Origin: Streptomyces europaeiscabiei
Lineage (GTDB): Bacteria > Actinomycetota > Actinomycetes > Streptomycetales > Streptomycetaceae
Assembly (NCBI RefSeq): GCF_036346855.1
Contig: NZ_CP107841.1
Location: 7,010,001-7,074,000 of the forward strand
Reading direction: 5' to 3'
Length of the DNA stretch: 64,000 bases
How positions within the stretch are numbered: position 1 is the stretch's first letter; each line of letters starts with the position of its first letter. Positions 43,688 through 54,089 of this stretch are shown here, piece after piece. The translations under genes were made by a program, and so were the position numbers. Below the pieces are notes generated by a model. The model worked only from the letters and a program-made list of their open reading frames with translations, was not told where the DNA came from and made no database searches.

Positions 43688-44539
43688 ATGTCGACGGAAC
43701 GCTCCCAGGGATCGCGTGACACCCGGCCCACGCCCGGCCCCGGCGCGCTCCTGCTCTGCCGGGCGGATCCCGACTCCGTCGCCCCGGTCGCCCAACTGCT
43801 CCGCGAGCGCATGCTGCTCACCCCGGCCGGTCCGGAGTGGACCGCGCTCGTGCCCGAGGGAAAGCCCTGGCTGCAGGGCGGAGAACCGGTCGATCGCGTC
43901 CTCACCGGCTGGGCGGGTGCCCTCGCCGTCGGCGTCCCCTGGCCCGTGCTCGCCCTCTGGTGGGACGCCGACCGCAGCGGCTACACCCTCGCCGCGGGAT
44001 TCCGCCGCACCGTCGGCTACGTATGGCTGGCGAACGGCACGCCGGCCGGCGAGGACGAGGCGATGCGCACGTTCGCCGCCCGTCTGGGCCTGGACCCGGT
44101 CCTCGACGCGCAGTCGCTGGACGGCCTCACGAGGCCCGACCCGGCGGCGGACGCCCGCGCCAGGCTGCTGGGCCTCCTCGCCGTCCTCACCCGCGCGGGA
44201 ATGACGCTCCCCGCCGGCCTCACCCCGGGCGAACCCGCCGACCGCCTCCGCGAGGTCGCCCGCGTCCAGCCCGGCGTCCAGCGCATCGAGTGGACCGGCT
44301 GGCGCGGGGCCGTCCGTACGGAACTCGACGCCCTCGAACGCGGCCGCCTCGGCCCCTGGCTCCCCTGGGCCGGCACCCCCAGAGCCCGCGCGCTGGCCAC
44401 CGCCCAACTCCTCGCCGGCCTACCGCTCACGGCCTGGGGCCTGCACCGCCGAAGCGCGGGCTGGCTGGTCTCCGGCAGCCTCCTGATCGCCCACGGCACC
44501 CTCGGCCTGCTGTACGACCTGGCCCACCCCCGCGACTGA
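43688..44539 (+). CDS. Protein of unknown function with C-terminal hydrophobic segments
   Basis: 283 residues from an ATG. The body is globular and Leu/Ala/Arg/Trp-rich (WTALVPEGKPWLQGGEPVDR, ALWWDADRSGYTLAAGFRRT). The last 45 residues hold two hydrophobic stretches (LLAGLPLTAWGLH and GWLVSGSLLIAHGTLGLLYDL). I do not recognise the family. It is divergent from the DUF4097-PadR operon and may share its regulatory region. Confidence 0.72.
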   Translation: MSTERSQGSRDTRPTPGPGALLLCRADPDSVAPVAQLLRERMLLTPAGPEWTALVPEGKPWLQGGEPVDRVLTGWAGALAVGVPWPVLALWWDADRSGYTLAAGFRRTVGYVWLANGTPAGEDEAMRTFAARLGLDPVLDAQSLDGLTRPDPAADARARLLGLLAVLTRAGMTLPAGLTPGEPADRLREVARVQPGVQRIEWTGWRGAVRTELDALERGRLGPWLPWAGTPRARALATAQLLAGLPLTAWGLHRRSAGWLVSGSLLIAHGTLGLLYDLAHPRD

Positions 44540-44583
44540 CCGCCACGGCCCCTCGGGGATCCGGAGAAGGCCTCCCGGGTCGG

Positions 44584-44766
44584 TTACTCGTCCTCGTCCT
44601 CGTCGTCCAGCCGCGCCAGCCACGTCGCCAGCCGCTCCACCGGCACCTCGAAGTCCGGGTTCAGATCGACGAACGTCCGCAACTGCTCGGCGAGCCACTC
44701 GAAGGAGACCTCCTCCTCGCCGCGCCGCTTCTCCAGTTCCTCGATGCCACGGTCCGTGAAGTACAT
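44584..44766 (-). CDS. Small acidic conserved protein (DUF6104-like)
   Basis: 60 residues, MYFTDRGIEELEKRRGEEE, then SFEWLAEQLRTFVDLNPDF and a tail DDEDEDE. It is strongly acidic and probably helical. Short proteins of this sequence are conserved beside the 2-oxoglutarate decarboxylase gene in Streptomyces as far as I recall, function unknown. Confidence 0.82.
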   Translation of the reverse strand: MYFTDRGIEELEKRRGEEEVSFEWLAEQLRTFVDLNPDFEVPVERLATWLARLDDEDEDE

Positions 44767-44793
44767 GGGTCAAGGATAAGTGCGCCGAAACGG

Positions 44794-44828
44794 CCGGGCC
44801 GCACCCCCGGAGAGGGGGTGCGGCCCGG
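44794..44828 (-). terminator. Perfect hairpin after the 2-oxoglutarate decarboxylase gene
   Basis: 15-bp perfect stem CCGGGCCGCACCCCC and complement with a GGAGA loop, 24 bp past the stop of the large minus-strand gene. Confidence 0.85.
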
Positions 44829-44851
44829 TTGCGTACGGACTTCGAGGGCCG

Positions 44852-47800
44852 TCAGGCCTCGAACACCTCACGCACCAACTGCTCCTGCTCGGCCTGGTGC
44901 CGCTTGGCCGAACCCACCGCCGGCGACGAGCCGTGCGGGCGGGAGATGCGGCGCAGGCGCTCGCCGTGCGGGACGTCCGCGCCGACCGCGAGGTCGAGGT
45001 GGTCGATCAGGTTGAGGGCGATGAAGGGCCAGGCGCCCTGGTTCGCCGGCTCCTCCTGGACCCAGAGGTATTTCTCGGCGTTCGGGTACTTGTTGACCTC
45101 GGCCTGGACCTCGGCACCCGGCAGCGGGTAGAGGCGCTCGATGCGGATGATCGCCGTGTCCGTGACGCCGCGCTTCTGACGCTCGGCCTCCAGGTCGTAG
45201 TAGACCTTGCCGGCGCAGAAGACGACCTTCTTGACCGCGTTCGGGTCGACCGAGCCGTCGCCGATGACCGGGCGGAACTCGCCGCTCGTGAACTCCTCCG
45301 CCTTCGACGCAGCGGCCTTGAGGCGCAGCATCGATTTCGGGGTGAAGACGACCAGCGGCTTGTGGTGCGGGTTGTGCACCTGCCACCGCAGGAGGTGGAA
45401 GTAGTTCGACGGCGAGGTCGGCATCGCGACCGTCATGTTGTTCTGGGCGCACATCTGGAGGAAGCGCTCCGGGCGGGCGGACGAGTGGTCCGGGCCCTGG
45501 CCCTCGTAGCCGTGCGGGAGCAGCAGGGTGACGCCGGACGTCTGGCCCCACTTCTGCTCCGCCGACGAGATGAACTCGTCCACGACCGTCTGGGCGCCGT
45601 TGACGAAGTCGCCGAACTGGGCCTCCCACATCACCAGGGACTCGGGACGGGCGAGCGAGTAGCCGTACTCGAAGCCCATCGCCGCGTACTCGGAGAGCAG
45701 GGAGTTGTAGACGTTCAGCCGCGCCTGGTCCTCGGAGAGGTACATCAGCGGCGTGAACTCCTCGCCCGTCTCACGGTCGATGATCACCGCGTGACGCTGG
45801 CCGAAGGTGCCGCGCTGCGAGTCCTGGCCGGCCAGGCGGACCGGGGTGCCCTCCAGGAGGAGAGAGCCGATCGCGAGGGTCTCGCCCATGCCCCAGTCGA
45901 TCGTGCCGTCCTCGACCATGGCCGCCCGGCGCTGCAGCTGCGGCAGCAGACGCGGGTGGGCGGTGATGTGGTCCGGGACGTTGACCTGGGACGCGGCGAT
46001 GCGCTTGACGGTCTCCGCCGTGATCGCGGTGTTCACCGCGACCGGGAAGCCGTCCTGCGGGTCGTGGACCTCGCCGGAGACCGGCTGCGAGGTGGCCTCG
46101 CGGACCTCCGTGAAGACCTTCTCCAGCTGGCCCTGGTAGTCCTGCAGGGCCTGCTCGGCCTCTTCCAGGGTGATGTCGCCGCGACCGATGAGGGACTCGG
46201 TGTACAGCTTGCGCACCGAGCGCTTCTTGTCGATCAGGTCGTACATCAGCGGCTGGGTGAAGGCCGGGTTGTCCGACTCGTTGTGACCGCGGCGGCGGTA
46301 GCAGATGAGGTCGATCACCACGTCCTTGTTGAACGCCTGGCGGAACTCGAACGCCAGCCGCGCGACGCGGACCACGGCCTCCGGGTCGTCGCCGTTCACG
46401 TGGAAGATCGGGGCCTCGATCATGCGCGCCACGTCCGTGGCGTACATCGAGGAACGCGAGGACTCCGGGGCGGCCGTGAAGCCGACCTGGTTGTTGATGA
46501 CGATGTGGACCGTGCCGCCGGTGCGGTAGCCGCGCAGCTGCGACATGTTCAGGGTCTCGGCCACCACGCCCTGGCCCGCGAAGGCCGCGTCGCCGTGCAG
46601 GGCCACCGGCAGGACCGTGAAGTCCGTGCCGCCCTTGTTGATGATGTCCTGCTTGGCGCGGGAGACACCTTCGACGATCGGGTCCACGGCTTCCAGGTGC
46701 GAGGGGTTCGCGACCAGGCTGACCTTGATCTGCTCGCCGTCGAGGCCCGTGAAGGTGCCCTCGGCACCCAGGTGGTACTTCACGTCGCCGGAGCCGTGCA
46801 TCGACTTCGGGTCGAGGTTGCCCTCGAACTCGCGGAAGATCTGGGCGTACGACTTGCCGACGATGTTCGCCAGGACGTTCAGCCGGCCGCGGTGGGCCAT
46901 GCCGATGACGACCTCGTCGAGACGGGACTCCGCCGCCGAGTCGATGACCGCGTCGAGCAGCGGGATGACCGACTCGCCGCCTTCGAGTGAGAAGCGCTTC
47001 TGGCCGACGTACTTCGTCTGCAGGAAGGTCTCGAAGGCCTCGGCCGCGTTCAGCCGGCGCAGGATGCGCAGCTGCTCCTCGCGCTCCGGCTTGGTGTGTG
47101 GGCGCTCGATGCGGTCCTGGATCCAGCGGCGCTGCTTCGGGTCCTGGATGTGCATGAACTCGACGCCGGTCGTACGGCAGTACGAGTCACGCAGGACGCC
47201 GAGAATGTCGCGGAGCTTCATCAGGGACTTGCCCGCGAAACCGCCGACCGCGAACTCGCGCTCCAGGTCCCACAGGGTGAGCCCGTGCTCGGTGATGTCG
47301 AGGTCGGGGTGCTTGCGCTGGCGGTACTCCAGCGGGTCGGTGTCGGCCATGACGTGGCCGCGGACCCGGTAGGAGTGGATCAGCTCGAAGACGCGCGCGG
47401 CCTTGGTGACGTCGTCGTCGTGGCTGGCGTCGATGTCCTTGAGCCAGCGGACCGGCTCGTAGGGGATGCGCAGCGCCTCGAAGATCTCGTCGTAGAAGCC
47501 GTTCTCCCCGAGGAGGGAGTTGGCGACGACGCGCAGGAACTCGCCGGAGGCGGCGCCCTGGATGACCCGGTGGTCGTAGGTCGACGTGAGCGTCATGACC
47601 TTCGCGATGCCGAGCTTGTTCAGGGTGTCCTGGCTGGTGCCCTGGAACTCGGCCGGGTAGTCCATCGAGCCGACGCCCATGATGACCGACTGACCGGGCA
47701 TCAGACGCGGCACGGAGTGGACGGTGCCGAGGCCGCCGGGGTTGGTCAGGGAGACCGTGACACCGGTGAAGTCGTCCATCGTCAGCTTGCCGTCGCGGGC

Positions 47801-48646
47801 GCGGCGGACGATGTCCTCGTAGGCCTGCCAGAACTCGAAGAAGTTCAGCGTCTCGGCCTTCTTGATGCCCGCGACGACCAGCTGACGGTCGCCGTTGGGC
47901 TTCACCAGGTCGATGGCGAGGCCGAAGTTGACGTGCGGCGGCTTGACGAGGGTGGGCTTCCCGTCCTTCTCCGCGTAGTGCCAGTTCATCGACGGCATGG
48001 CCTTGATGGCCTGCACCATCGCGTAGCCGATCAGGTGCGTGAAGGAGATCTTCCCGCCCCGGGCGCGCTTCAGGTGGTTGTTGATGACGATGCGGTTGTC
48101 GAACAGCAGCTTCACCGGGACGGCGCGCACGGACGTGGCCGTGGGCAGTTCCAGGGAGGCGTTCATGTTCTTCGCGACCGCGGCGGCGGGGCCGCGCAGC
48201 GTGATCAGCTCCGGGCCCCCGGCGGCGGCAGCGACGGGCGCGGCCTGCTTCGCCGGGGCGGCAGCCGCCGGCTTGGCGGGCGCGGCGGCCGCGGGCTTCG
48301 CGGGGGCCGGGGCCGGAGCGGCGGCGACGGGCTTCGGGGCAGCGGGGGCGGGCGCGGCCGGGGCGGCGGGTGCGGCCTGGGCCGGCGCGGCGGGTGCCGC
48401 GGGTGTGGTGGTCGCTGCGGCTCCCGCGGCCGCAGTGCTCGCCGGAGCCGAGGCGGCAGCTGCGCCTGGCTTGTAGTCGGCGAAGAAGTCCCACCAGGCT
48501 CGGTCTACCGAGTTCGGGTCCTGGAGGTACTGCTGATAGATCTCGTCGACGAGCCACTCGTTCGGACCGAAGGCCGCGGCGGGGTTCTTACCCGCTTGGT
48601 CTGCGTCGGTCGAGATGCTCGAGTTACTGGGGGACTGTGGCGACAC
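44852..48646 (-). CDS. kgd: Multifunctional 2-oxoglutarate decarboxylase/dehydrogenase E1-E2 (Kgd type)
   Basis: 1264 residues from a GTG ([10 protein letters not shown]). An N-terminal E1 helix ([20 protein letters not shown]) and an Ala/Pro-rich linker of about 120 residues precede an E2 acyltransferase domain ([17 protein letters not shown], with [15 protein letters not shown]) and the full thiamine-diphosphate E1 ([51 protein letters not shown]). This E2-E1 fusion is the actinobacterial form that replaces separate SucA/SucB in the TCA cycle, and in mycobacteria it is held in check by GarA. Start could lie slightly upstream. Confidence 0.95.
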   Translation of the reverse strand: MSPQSPSNSSISTDADQAGKNPAAAFGPNEWLVDEIYQQYLQDPNSVDRAWWDFFADYKPGAAAASAPASTAAAGAAATTTPAAPAAPAQAAPAAPAAPAPAAPKPVAAAPAPAPAKPAAAAPAKPAAAAPAKQAAPVAAAAGGPELITLRGPAAAVAKNMNASLELPTATSVRAVPVKLLFDNRIVINNHLKRARGGKISFTHLIGYAMVQAIKAMPSMNWHYAEKDGKPTLVKPPHVNFGLAIDLVKPNGDRQLVVAGIKKAETLNFFEFWQAYEDIVRRARDGKLTMDDFTGVTVSLTNPGGLGTVHSVPRLMPGQSVIMGVGSMDYPAEFQGTSQDTLNKLGIAKVMTLTSTYDHRVIQGAASGEFLRVVANSLLGENGFYDEIFEALRIPYEPVRWLKDIDASHDDDVTKAARVFELIHSYRVRGHVMADTDPLEYRQRKHPDLDITEHGLTLWDLEREFAVGGFAGKSLMKLRDILGVLRDSYCRTTGVEFMHIQDPKQRRWIQDRIERPHTKPEREEQLRILRRLNAAEAFETFLQTKYVGQKRFSLEGGESVIPLLDAVIDSAAESRLDEVVIGMAHRGRLNVLANIVGKSYAQIFREFEGNLDPKSMHGSGDVKYHLGAEGTFTGLDGEQIKVSLVANPSHLEAVDPIVEGVSRAKQDIINKGGTDFTVLPVALHGDAAFAGQGVVAETLNMSQLRGYRTGGTVHIVINNQVGFTAAPESSRSSMYATDVARMIEAPIFHVNGDDPEAVVRVARLAFEFRQAFNKDVVIDLICYRRRGHNESDNPAFTQPLMYDLIDKKRSVRKLYTESLIGRGDITLEEAEQALQDYQGQLEKVFTEVREATSQPVSGEVHDPQDGFPVAVNTAITAETVKRIAASQVNVPDHITAHPRLLPQLQRRAAMVEDGTIDWGMGETLAIGSLLLEGTPVRLAGQDSQRGTFGQRHAVIIDRETGEEFTPLMYLSEDQARLNVYNSLLSEYAAMGFEYGYSLARPESLVMWEAQFGDFVNGAQTVVDEFISSAEQKWGQTSGVTLLLPHGYEGQGPDHSSARPERFLQMCAQNNMTVAMPTSPSNYFHLLRWQVHNPHHKPLVVFTPKSMLRLKAAASKAEEFTSGEFRPVIGDGSVDPNAVKKVVFCAGKVYYDLEAERQKRGVTDTAIIRIERLYPLPGAEVQAEVNKYPNAEKYLWVQEEPANQGAWPFIALNLIDHLDLAVGADVPHGERLRRISRPHGSSPAVGSAKRHQAEQEQLVREVFEA

Positions 48647-49049
48647 GGCGGCAACCGCCCTCTTCCGCTTCACAAGGTGATGGACAGCGGGAATCAAGGC
48701 TACGCCCCCGTGGCCGGGAAGGTCAGGCCGGGTCCGCTCTTCGTCGCGTAAGTCACATCGGAAAGTGTGTTTCGGGGGTGGAAATGGCGGGAAACAAGCG
48801 TGGTTCCGGTCCGGAATGGGTGTGAGGTGCGGGTGCCGGGCATGCGTCGGGTGGGGCCTGCGGGTATGTGCTCGCGGCCCTCTGCCTGAACGCACCTGAT
48901 CACACGTGTCCGGCTGTGCGGAACTGGCGTGGATCTTGTGGCTCCGCTTCGAACTTTACGTCAACTTGGCAGAGAAGTAAGCCCCGAGAGGATGAGCGAT
49001 ATTCGGCAATGGTGGGGGGATTCAGCCATGCGTGATCTGGGTATTGCGG
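48647..49049. other. Upstream region of kgd, no gene supported
   Basis: Contains the leader and promoter of the 2-oxoglutarate decarboxylase gene. 48750-48800 and 48930-49020 are AT-richer than the average here. No ribosome site with a convincing frame is found. Confidence 0.45.
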
Positions 49050-49190
49050 GATTTTTCCGCCCCCGCCGCCCCTACCCGTCCCATCCTGTCCCTGGGGGCT
49101 GCGCCCCCAGACCCCCTGGCGCGTGGGTGGGTGGTCGGGTGCGGGGCGTGTGTGGTTGCTCGCGCAGTTCCCCGCGCCCCTGAAAAGCCT
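49050..49190. repeat. Copy of the interspersed intergenic repeat
   Basis: Begins TTTTTCCGCCCCCGCCGCC, continues with a short stem-loop GGGGGCTGCGCCCCC, CCCCTGGCGCGTGGG, and ends TCGCGCAGTTCCCCGCGCC, matching 38650-38840 block by block. Confidence 0.78.
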
Positions 49191-49440
49191 GCGGTTGCCC
49201 GCGGCCCCGAAAGCCCGTCCCCGGCCGTGGTCCCGAGAGAGCCTGCGGTTGCCCAGGGCCCTGGAAGCCCCTCCTCCCCCGTGGTCCCGAGAGAGCCTGC
49301 GGTTGCCCAGGCCCTGGAAGCCCGTCCTCGGCGGTGGCCCCGAGGAAGCCTGTCTTCGCCCGTTGCCCCGAGAAAGCCTTTGGTTGCCCAGGCCCTCGAA
49401 GTCAGTCTCGGGTCGTGGCTTCGAGAGGTTGTGGTGGGCT
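49187..49440. repeat. Degenerate tandem array of about 60-bp units
   Basis: Four to five diverged units share AGCCTGCGGTTGCCCAGG, a CCCTGGAAGCCC block and GTGGTCCCGAGAGAG. They follow the interspersed repeat without a gap. No gene is supported in 49441-49560 either. Confidence 0.75.
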
Positions 49441-49560
49441 GCGGTTTGGCGAGGCTTGCGGGTGGGTTGTCTGCCGTTCCCAGGGTTTGCGTTGTCCGGC
49501 GCCTCAGGGGCCTGCGGGTTGGCCGTGAGGTGACAGGCTCGCTTCGCCTCGGACGTGGTG

Positions 49561-50712
49561 TCAGACCTGGGCCGGGCGCTGGCCGTTCTGTGCGGGCACC
49601 CCCGGCAGGAGCACCTGGATGCGGCAGCCCTTCGGGGACTCGGCGACGCCGATGCGGCCGCCGTGGAGGTCCACCGCCCAGCGGGCGATCGCGAGCCCCA
49701 GGCCTGTGCCGCCGTCGCTGCCGGGGCCGTGGGGGGAGCTGACGGCGCCGCGGTTGAAGCGTTCGAAGACGCGGTGCCATTCGGATTCGGGGATGCCGGG
49801 ACCCTCGTCGAGGACTTCGAGGTCGAGGGACTCGGGGGTGAGGCCGCGGCGGGCCTTCACCGTGACTCGGCCGTGCGCCGGGCTGTGCTTGACCGCGTTG
49901 TCGATGAGGTTGGCGACGACCTGGTGGATGCGCTCCGGGTCCGCGTTCGCGGTGAGCTCCGGAGGGTGGACGTCCAGGTGCAGGTGGACGTCCGTGCGGG
50001 TGTGGTTGCCGGAGCCGGAGGTGATGCCGCCGCGGGCCGAGGAGACCATCTGGGCCTCCTTGAGGACGCCCGAGAGGTACGGCCAGACCTCGAAGCGGCG
50101 GCGCCGCAGCGGGACCACGCCGTTGTCCAGGCGCGAGAGGTCGAGCAGGGTCTCCACCAGGCGGCCCAGGCGTTCCGTCTGCTTCAGGGCCGTACGCATC
50201 GTCTCGGGGTCGGCCTGGGTGACACCGTCGACGATGTTCTCCAGGACCGCACGGAGGCCGGCGATGGGCGTGCGGAGCTCGTGGGAGACGTTCGCCACGA
50301 GTTCCTTGCGCTGGCGGTCCTGGGCCTCCAGCTCGTCGGCCATGAGGTTGATCGTGTGCGCGAGGTCGCCCAGCTCGTCCCGGCGGTTCTCGCTGACCCG
50401 GCGGGTGTAGTCGCCGCGCGAGATCGACCGGGCGACCGCGTTCATCTCGTCCAGGGGGGCGGTGAGCGAATGCGCCACGAACTGCGTAATCAAGAGCGTG
50501 GCGATCATCGAGAACACCGTGATGAAGCGCAGCTCCGTCTTGGTGTGCACCGCGATCATCGACAGACCGGTCGTGATCAGGACCGAGATGACGACGAGCG
50601 CGCCGAGCTTCGTCTTGATCGAGAAGGGACGCAGGCCGCTGAGCGGTCCCGCGCCCTTCCGCGACTGCGCGCCTCCGAGATTCCGCGACCTCGGGTCACC
50701 GACTCCGCTCAT
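49561..50712 (-). CDS. Membrane sensor histidine kinase of a two-component pair
   Basis: 383 residues. Two membrane segments (LGALVVISVLITTGLSMIAV and FITVFSMIATLLITQFV) lie close together, so the extracellular loop is very short. A HAMP domain (SLTAPLDEMNAVARSISRGD), the H-box NVSHELRTPIAGLRA and HATPase boxes (LIDNAVKHS, DEGPGIPES, GTGLGLAIAR) follow. It should phosphorylate the response regulator encoded 65 bp upstream on the same strand. The tiny loop suggests sensing at or in the membrane. Confidence 0.93.
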   Translation of the reverse strand: MSGVGDPRSRNLGGAQSRKGAGPLSGLRPFSIKTKLGALVVISVLITTGLSMIAVHTKTELRFITVFSMIATLLITQFVAHSLTAPLDEMNAVARSISRGDYTRRVSENRRDELGDLAHTINLMADELEAQDRQRKELVANVSHELRTPIAGLRAVLENIVDGVTQADPETMRTALKQTERLGRLVETLLDLSRLDNGVVPLRRRRFEVWPYLSGVLKEAQMVSSARGGITSGSGNHTRTDVHLHLDVHPPELTANADPERIHQVVANLIDNAVKHSPAHGRVTVKARRGLTPESLDLEVLDEGPGIPESEWHRVFERFNRGAVSSPHGPGSDGGTGLGLAIARWAVDLHGGRIGVAESPKGCRIQVLLPGVPAQNGQRPAQV

Positions 50713-50777
50713 GACGCCACCAGCCCTCTGTCCCTACGTGCCTGCGTATGCCCTGCGCACACGGTGTGAGCACGGCT

Positions 50778-51515
50778 TCAGGGGGTCGGGGTCTCCAGGG
50801 CGTACCCCACACCGTGCACCGTGCGGATCCGCTCCGCGCCGATCTTCCGCCGCAGCGCCTTGATGTGGCTGTCCACGGTCCGCGTCCCGGACGCGTCCGC
50901 CCAGTCCCACACCTCGGCGAGCAGTTGTTCGCGCGAGAGTACGGCACGCGGGGTGTTCGCGAGACATACGAGGAGGTCGAACTCGGTGGGCGTGAGGTGT
51001 ACGTCCTCGCTGCGCACCCGGACACGGCGCTGCGCGTGGTCGATCTCCAGCTCGCCGAGGCGCAGGATGCCCGAGCGAGGTGTGGTGGCGGCCAGCGCGG
51101 CCCGCTCCACCCGGCGCAGCAGGACGTGCACGCGGGCGGCCAGCTCACGCATGGAGAACGGCTTGGTCATGTAGTCGTCGGCACCGACGCCGAGCCCGAC
51201 CAGCATGTCCGTCTCGTCGTCCCGGGCGGTGAGCATCAGCACGGGGACGGGCCGCTGGGCCTGGACGCGCCTGCACACCTCCAGGCCGTCGAAGCCGGGC
51301 AGCATGATGTCGAGGATCAGCAGGTCGGGCTGCCAGGCCTCCGCGGTGTCGACCGCGGCCGGCCCGTCGGTCGCGGTCTGCACGACGAAGCCCTCGGCGC
51401 GCAGGCGGGCCGCGATGGCGTCGACGATCGTCGGGTCGTCCTCGACCACGAGCACCCGGCGCTGTGCGCCCGGCGTCGCTGTGGTGCTGCTGTGGGTGGT
51501 GTGTGTCTGCTCCAT
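50778..51515 (-). CDS. OmpR-family response regulator
   Basis: 245 residues. The receiver domain (about 20-130) has acidic pair VVEDDPT, phospho-aspartate in LLILDIMLPGFDG, Thr in MLTARDDE and Lys in YMTKPFS. The winged-helix output domain ends RTVDSHIKALRRKIGAERI and TVHGVGYALE. A 19-residue Thr/Ser-rich head is unusual. First gene of the operon with the sensor kinase. Confidence 0.94.
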   Translation of the reverse strand: MEQTHTTHSSTTATPGAQRRVLVVEDDPTIVDAIAARLRAEGFVVQTATDGPAAVDTAEAWQPDLLILDIMLPGFDGLEVCRRVQAQRPVPVLMLTARDDETDMLVGLGVGADDYMTKPFSMRELAARVHVLLRRVERAALAATTPRSGILRLGELEIDHAQRRVRVRSEDVHLTPTEFDLLVCLANTPRAVLSREQLLAEVWDWADASGTRTVDSHIKALRRKIGAERIRTVHGVGYALETPTP

Positions 51516-51646
51516 CGCCCGCCCCTGTGTTGCTTTCCGGAATCCGTGGGGTGATCCCTTGACTACGCACGGCTGCGCATGACTGCGATTGACGCTTGAA
51601 TGATCGGCGCCAGGAAAGCAGGGTACGGGCAGTCACCGCACCACGG

Positions 51647-52336
51647 CTATCCAGGTCGGATCGCAAGGTGCACCACGTCCGGAACTCCTCGGGCAACCAT
51701 GATCTCTTCGGTACGCACCTGTTGGAATCCGGCATTCCGCAAGGTTTCCTCGAATTCCGCAGAAGGCTGCGCCGACCACACGGCAAGCACCCCACCAGGT
51801 CTCAACACCCTTGCACAGCTTGCCAATCCAGCTGGTGAGTACAGGTTTTGGTTGGCCTCGGAGACGGTCCAGCCGGGCCCGTTGTCGATGTCCAGGCAGA
51901 GCGCGTCGAACGTGGCGGATGTCTCATTGACGTACGCGACGAGATCGGCTTCCACGATGTCCGTACGGGGGTCCGCGAGCGCTTCCGCGGACACCTCTGC
52001 CAGCGGACCCGCGCGGTGCCACTCGATGACGGAGGGTTCGCGTTCGACAACCGTGATCGCCCCCCAGCGTGGATCCGCGGCGGCGTGTGCGAGCGAGAAG
52101 CCGACACCCAGACCCCCGATCAGCACACTTGGCCGAGAACGGCCGGTCAGGGCGTCGAGGGCGGCGTCGACCAGCAGCCGTTCCGAGCGTCCGTCCGAGG
52201 TGTCCATCAGGAAGCACCCGTTGGCGATGATCTGCAGCAGCTTTCCGTGCCGCCGCAGCACGACCTCGCCGTAGGGACCCTCGCGCCGGTCGATGACTTC
52301 GGGTGCGTCGACCTCGGGTTCGTCGATGATGGGCAT
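51647..52336 (-). CDS. Spermidine synthase-like (SAM-binding) protein
   Basis: 229 residues. The Rossmann part shows VLIGGLGVGFSLAHAAADP and ITVVEREPSVIEWHR, then FDALCLDIDNGPGW and LRPGGVLAVWSAQPSAEF, the spermidine-synthase/methyltransferase core. It lacks the usual N-terminal beta-barrel of true spermidine synthases, so activity is uncertain. ATG at 52336 chosen. Confidence 0.82.
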   Translation of the reverse strand: MPIIDEPEVDAPEVIDRREGPYGEVVLRRHGKLLQIIANGCFLMDTSDGRSERLLVDAALDALTGRSRPSVLIGGLGVGFSLAHAAADPRWGAITVVEREPSVIEWHRAGPLAEVSAEALADPRTDIVEADLVAYVNETSATFDALCLDIDNGPGWTVSEANQNLYSPAGLASCARVLRPGGVLAVWSAQPSAEFEETLRNAGFQQVRTEEIMVARGVPDVVHLAIRPG

Positions 52337-52552
52337 CCGCCCATCTTTACGTGTCCGTGGTGTGGGGGGCTGCCGAATTACGGTGCCCCGGCGACGACTT
52401 GGCGTGATCAGGGCGCGGGCGGAGCGGGATAGGGGCGCCGGGCCGTGGCCGTGCGGGAAGACCGGGTTCTCGGTGTCGTCGGGCCCATCAGGGCGGGACG
52501 CCTTCACCTCCGCCATGGGACGCGGCAGTTCGAAGGGTGGTCGGACCTCGGC

Positions 52553-52755
52553 TCACGCCCGTCCGAGGGCCGCGGCGAGCAGGGACGCGTCGAGGGCCCC
52601 GTAGCCGGCGACGAGCACGGCGGCCTTCGCGGCGATCTCCGGGAGTACGGAGGCCGCTCCGGATTGACGCGGGCCGGCGACCCCGAGCGGAAGTTGGACG
52701 CGAAGGACCCGGGCCGGAGCGAGTGGCGCTGGGCCGTGCCGTGTCGCCGAGGGCC
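52553..52755 (-). pseudogene. Possible C-terminal gene fragment beside the TnpB element
   Basis: A minus-strand frame ends SVLPEIAAKAAVLVAGYGAL, DASLLAAALGRA and a stop at 52553. It has no start, and its 5' side reaches the TnpB element end. It may be the tail of a gene cut by the insertion. Family not recognised. The rest of 52337-52552 shows nothing. Confidence 0.35.
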
Positions 52756-52756
52756 G

Positions 52757-52860
52757 TCAACTACCTGGCCCTGAAGGGCCGGGCTTGCAGGCAGAGTGAG
52801 ACGTGATGCCCCACTGTGGTTCCCTGCGTCCGGTACCGCTAGGCGGTACTGGGGCGGTTG
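52757..52860 (-). ncRNA. Candidate reRNA (omega RNA) and right end of the TnpB element
   Basis: Downstream of and overlapping the 3' end of tnpB lie two hairpins: GTACCGC-TAG-GCGGTAC (52833-52849) and the palindrome GGCCCTGAAGGGCC (52767-52780), followed on the minus strand by AGGTAGTTGAC. IS605-group elements encode the TnpB guide RNA scaffold exactly here, with the guide read from flanking DNA just past the end. The end point is inferred. Confidence 0.6.
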
Positions 52861-54005
52861 ACTGCGCCCCGCTTCCACGCGGCATCGGCCCGGTGGGCGA
52901 TGTTGCGGGAGCCGTTGTGGTCCGCGTGCAGGACGATCCCGCAGGATCTGCACGCGAACCGGGCTTGGCCGGTCCGGTTGGTCCGGTGCGTGTGCCAGCA
53001 CTCGGAGCACTGGCGGGAGGTGTTGCGCGGGTCCACATGGACCACGGGCACACCTGCCCGCTTGGCTTTGTACTCGACGAACGCGCCGAGCTGGGCGAAC
53101 GCCCAGGAGTGCAGTCGTGCCCGCTGGTCTTTCCTGGCCGTAACCCTCTGGCGGATACCGGACAGGTCTTCCAGTCCGATGCCCCGGGAGGTGCGTTCAG
53201 CGGTGGCGACGAGCTTCTTGGCGATGATGTGGTTGCGCTGGGTGGCGTACCGGGATTCCTTGCGCCGCTGGCGCTTGAGGACCCGGGCCGTGCTCTTGGT
53301 GCGCTTCTTCTGGAGCCTGGTGCGCAGGTCACGCTTGCGCTGCCGGTACCGGTTGACCTGACGTCCGGCCATGATCTCGCCGTCGGAGGTGGTGGCGATG
53401 TTGACGATGCCGAGATCCACCCCGAGGAAACCGTCAGGCTCGTACGCCTCGGGTTCGGCGGCGTCGATGGTGGCGACCAGGAAGAACATGCCGTCCCGCA
53501 TCACCAGGTCGGATTCTCCCTTGCGGGAGGCCAGCAGGCGCATCGCCCCGGGCGCGCACACGAACGGGATGCCCTTGATCCGCCCGGCAACCGTCCAGAC
53601 GGACACGGTCCGGGCGTCCAGGTTCCAGGTCAGGATGCGGTCGTCGTACGGCTGCGCCGCACCCTCCCGGAAACGGATCGGCTTCGCCTCCACCTTGGCC
53701 CGGCGCTTGGATCCCTCGGGGCCGTAGTTCCCGGCCCGCAGGTTCGCCTTGAGCGTGGCGTACGCATCACACACCTTCTTGACGGTGCGTACGGCAGCCT
53801 GCGCCCCGAGATCAAAGTCGGCCTTGATGCGGTGGTACACGGCATCCTGCAACCCGTTCCGGCGCTTCAGGTCCCTCGCGAACGCCACCTCGGACGCCGC
53901 GTTCGCGGCCCGGTTGCAGGCGCGCAGGGTCGCTGCCAGTGCGTCCGCGTCATGAGCGGACGCAGGCAACAACTTCACCTGCGCGACAATCTTCACACAT
54001 AACAC
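52839..54005 (-). CDS. tnpB: RNA-guided endonuclease TnpB, apparently intact
   Basis: 388 residues. The split RuvC nuclease has all three acidic residues in context: GFLGVDLGIVNIATTSDG, the glutamate in GIGLEDLSGIRQ, and the last aspartate in VLHADHNGSRNIAHRA. The zinc finger CSECWHTH...CRSC lies between the second and third. An N-terminal OB-like/helical part starts CVKIVAQVKLLP. TnpB cuts DNA next to a short target motif, guided by RNA from the element end, which helps keep the element in place. Start may be the internal GTG at VKIVAQV. Confidence 0.92.
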   Translation of the reverse strand: MLCVKIVAQVKLLPASAHDADALAATLRACNRAANAASEVAFARDLKRRNGLQDAVYHRIKADFDLGAQAAVRTVKKVCDAYATLKANLRAGNYGPEGSKRRAKVEAKPIRFREGAAQPYDDRILTWNLDARTVSVWTVAGRIKGIPFVCAPGAMRLLASRKGESDLVMRDGMFFLVATIDAAEPEAYEPDGFLGVDLGIVNIATTSDGEIMAGRQVNRYRQRKRDLRTRLQKKRTKSTARVLKRQRRKESRYATQRNHIIAKKLVATAERTSRGIGLEDLSGIRQRVTARKDQRARLHSWAFAQLGAFVEYKAKRAGVPVVHVDPRNTSRQCSECWHTHRTNRTGQARFACRSCGIVLHADHNGSRNIAHRADAAWKRGAVNRPSTA

Positions 54006-54089
54006 GCTATTGCGGTGGATTATCGGAGGGCAACTTGCCGTACAGGCACGGCCTTTCGCCCTGACGGCGAAACCCCGCCCCCTGCCCCG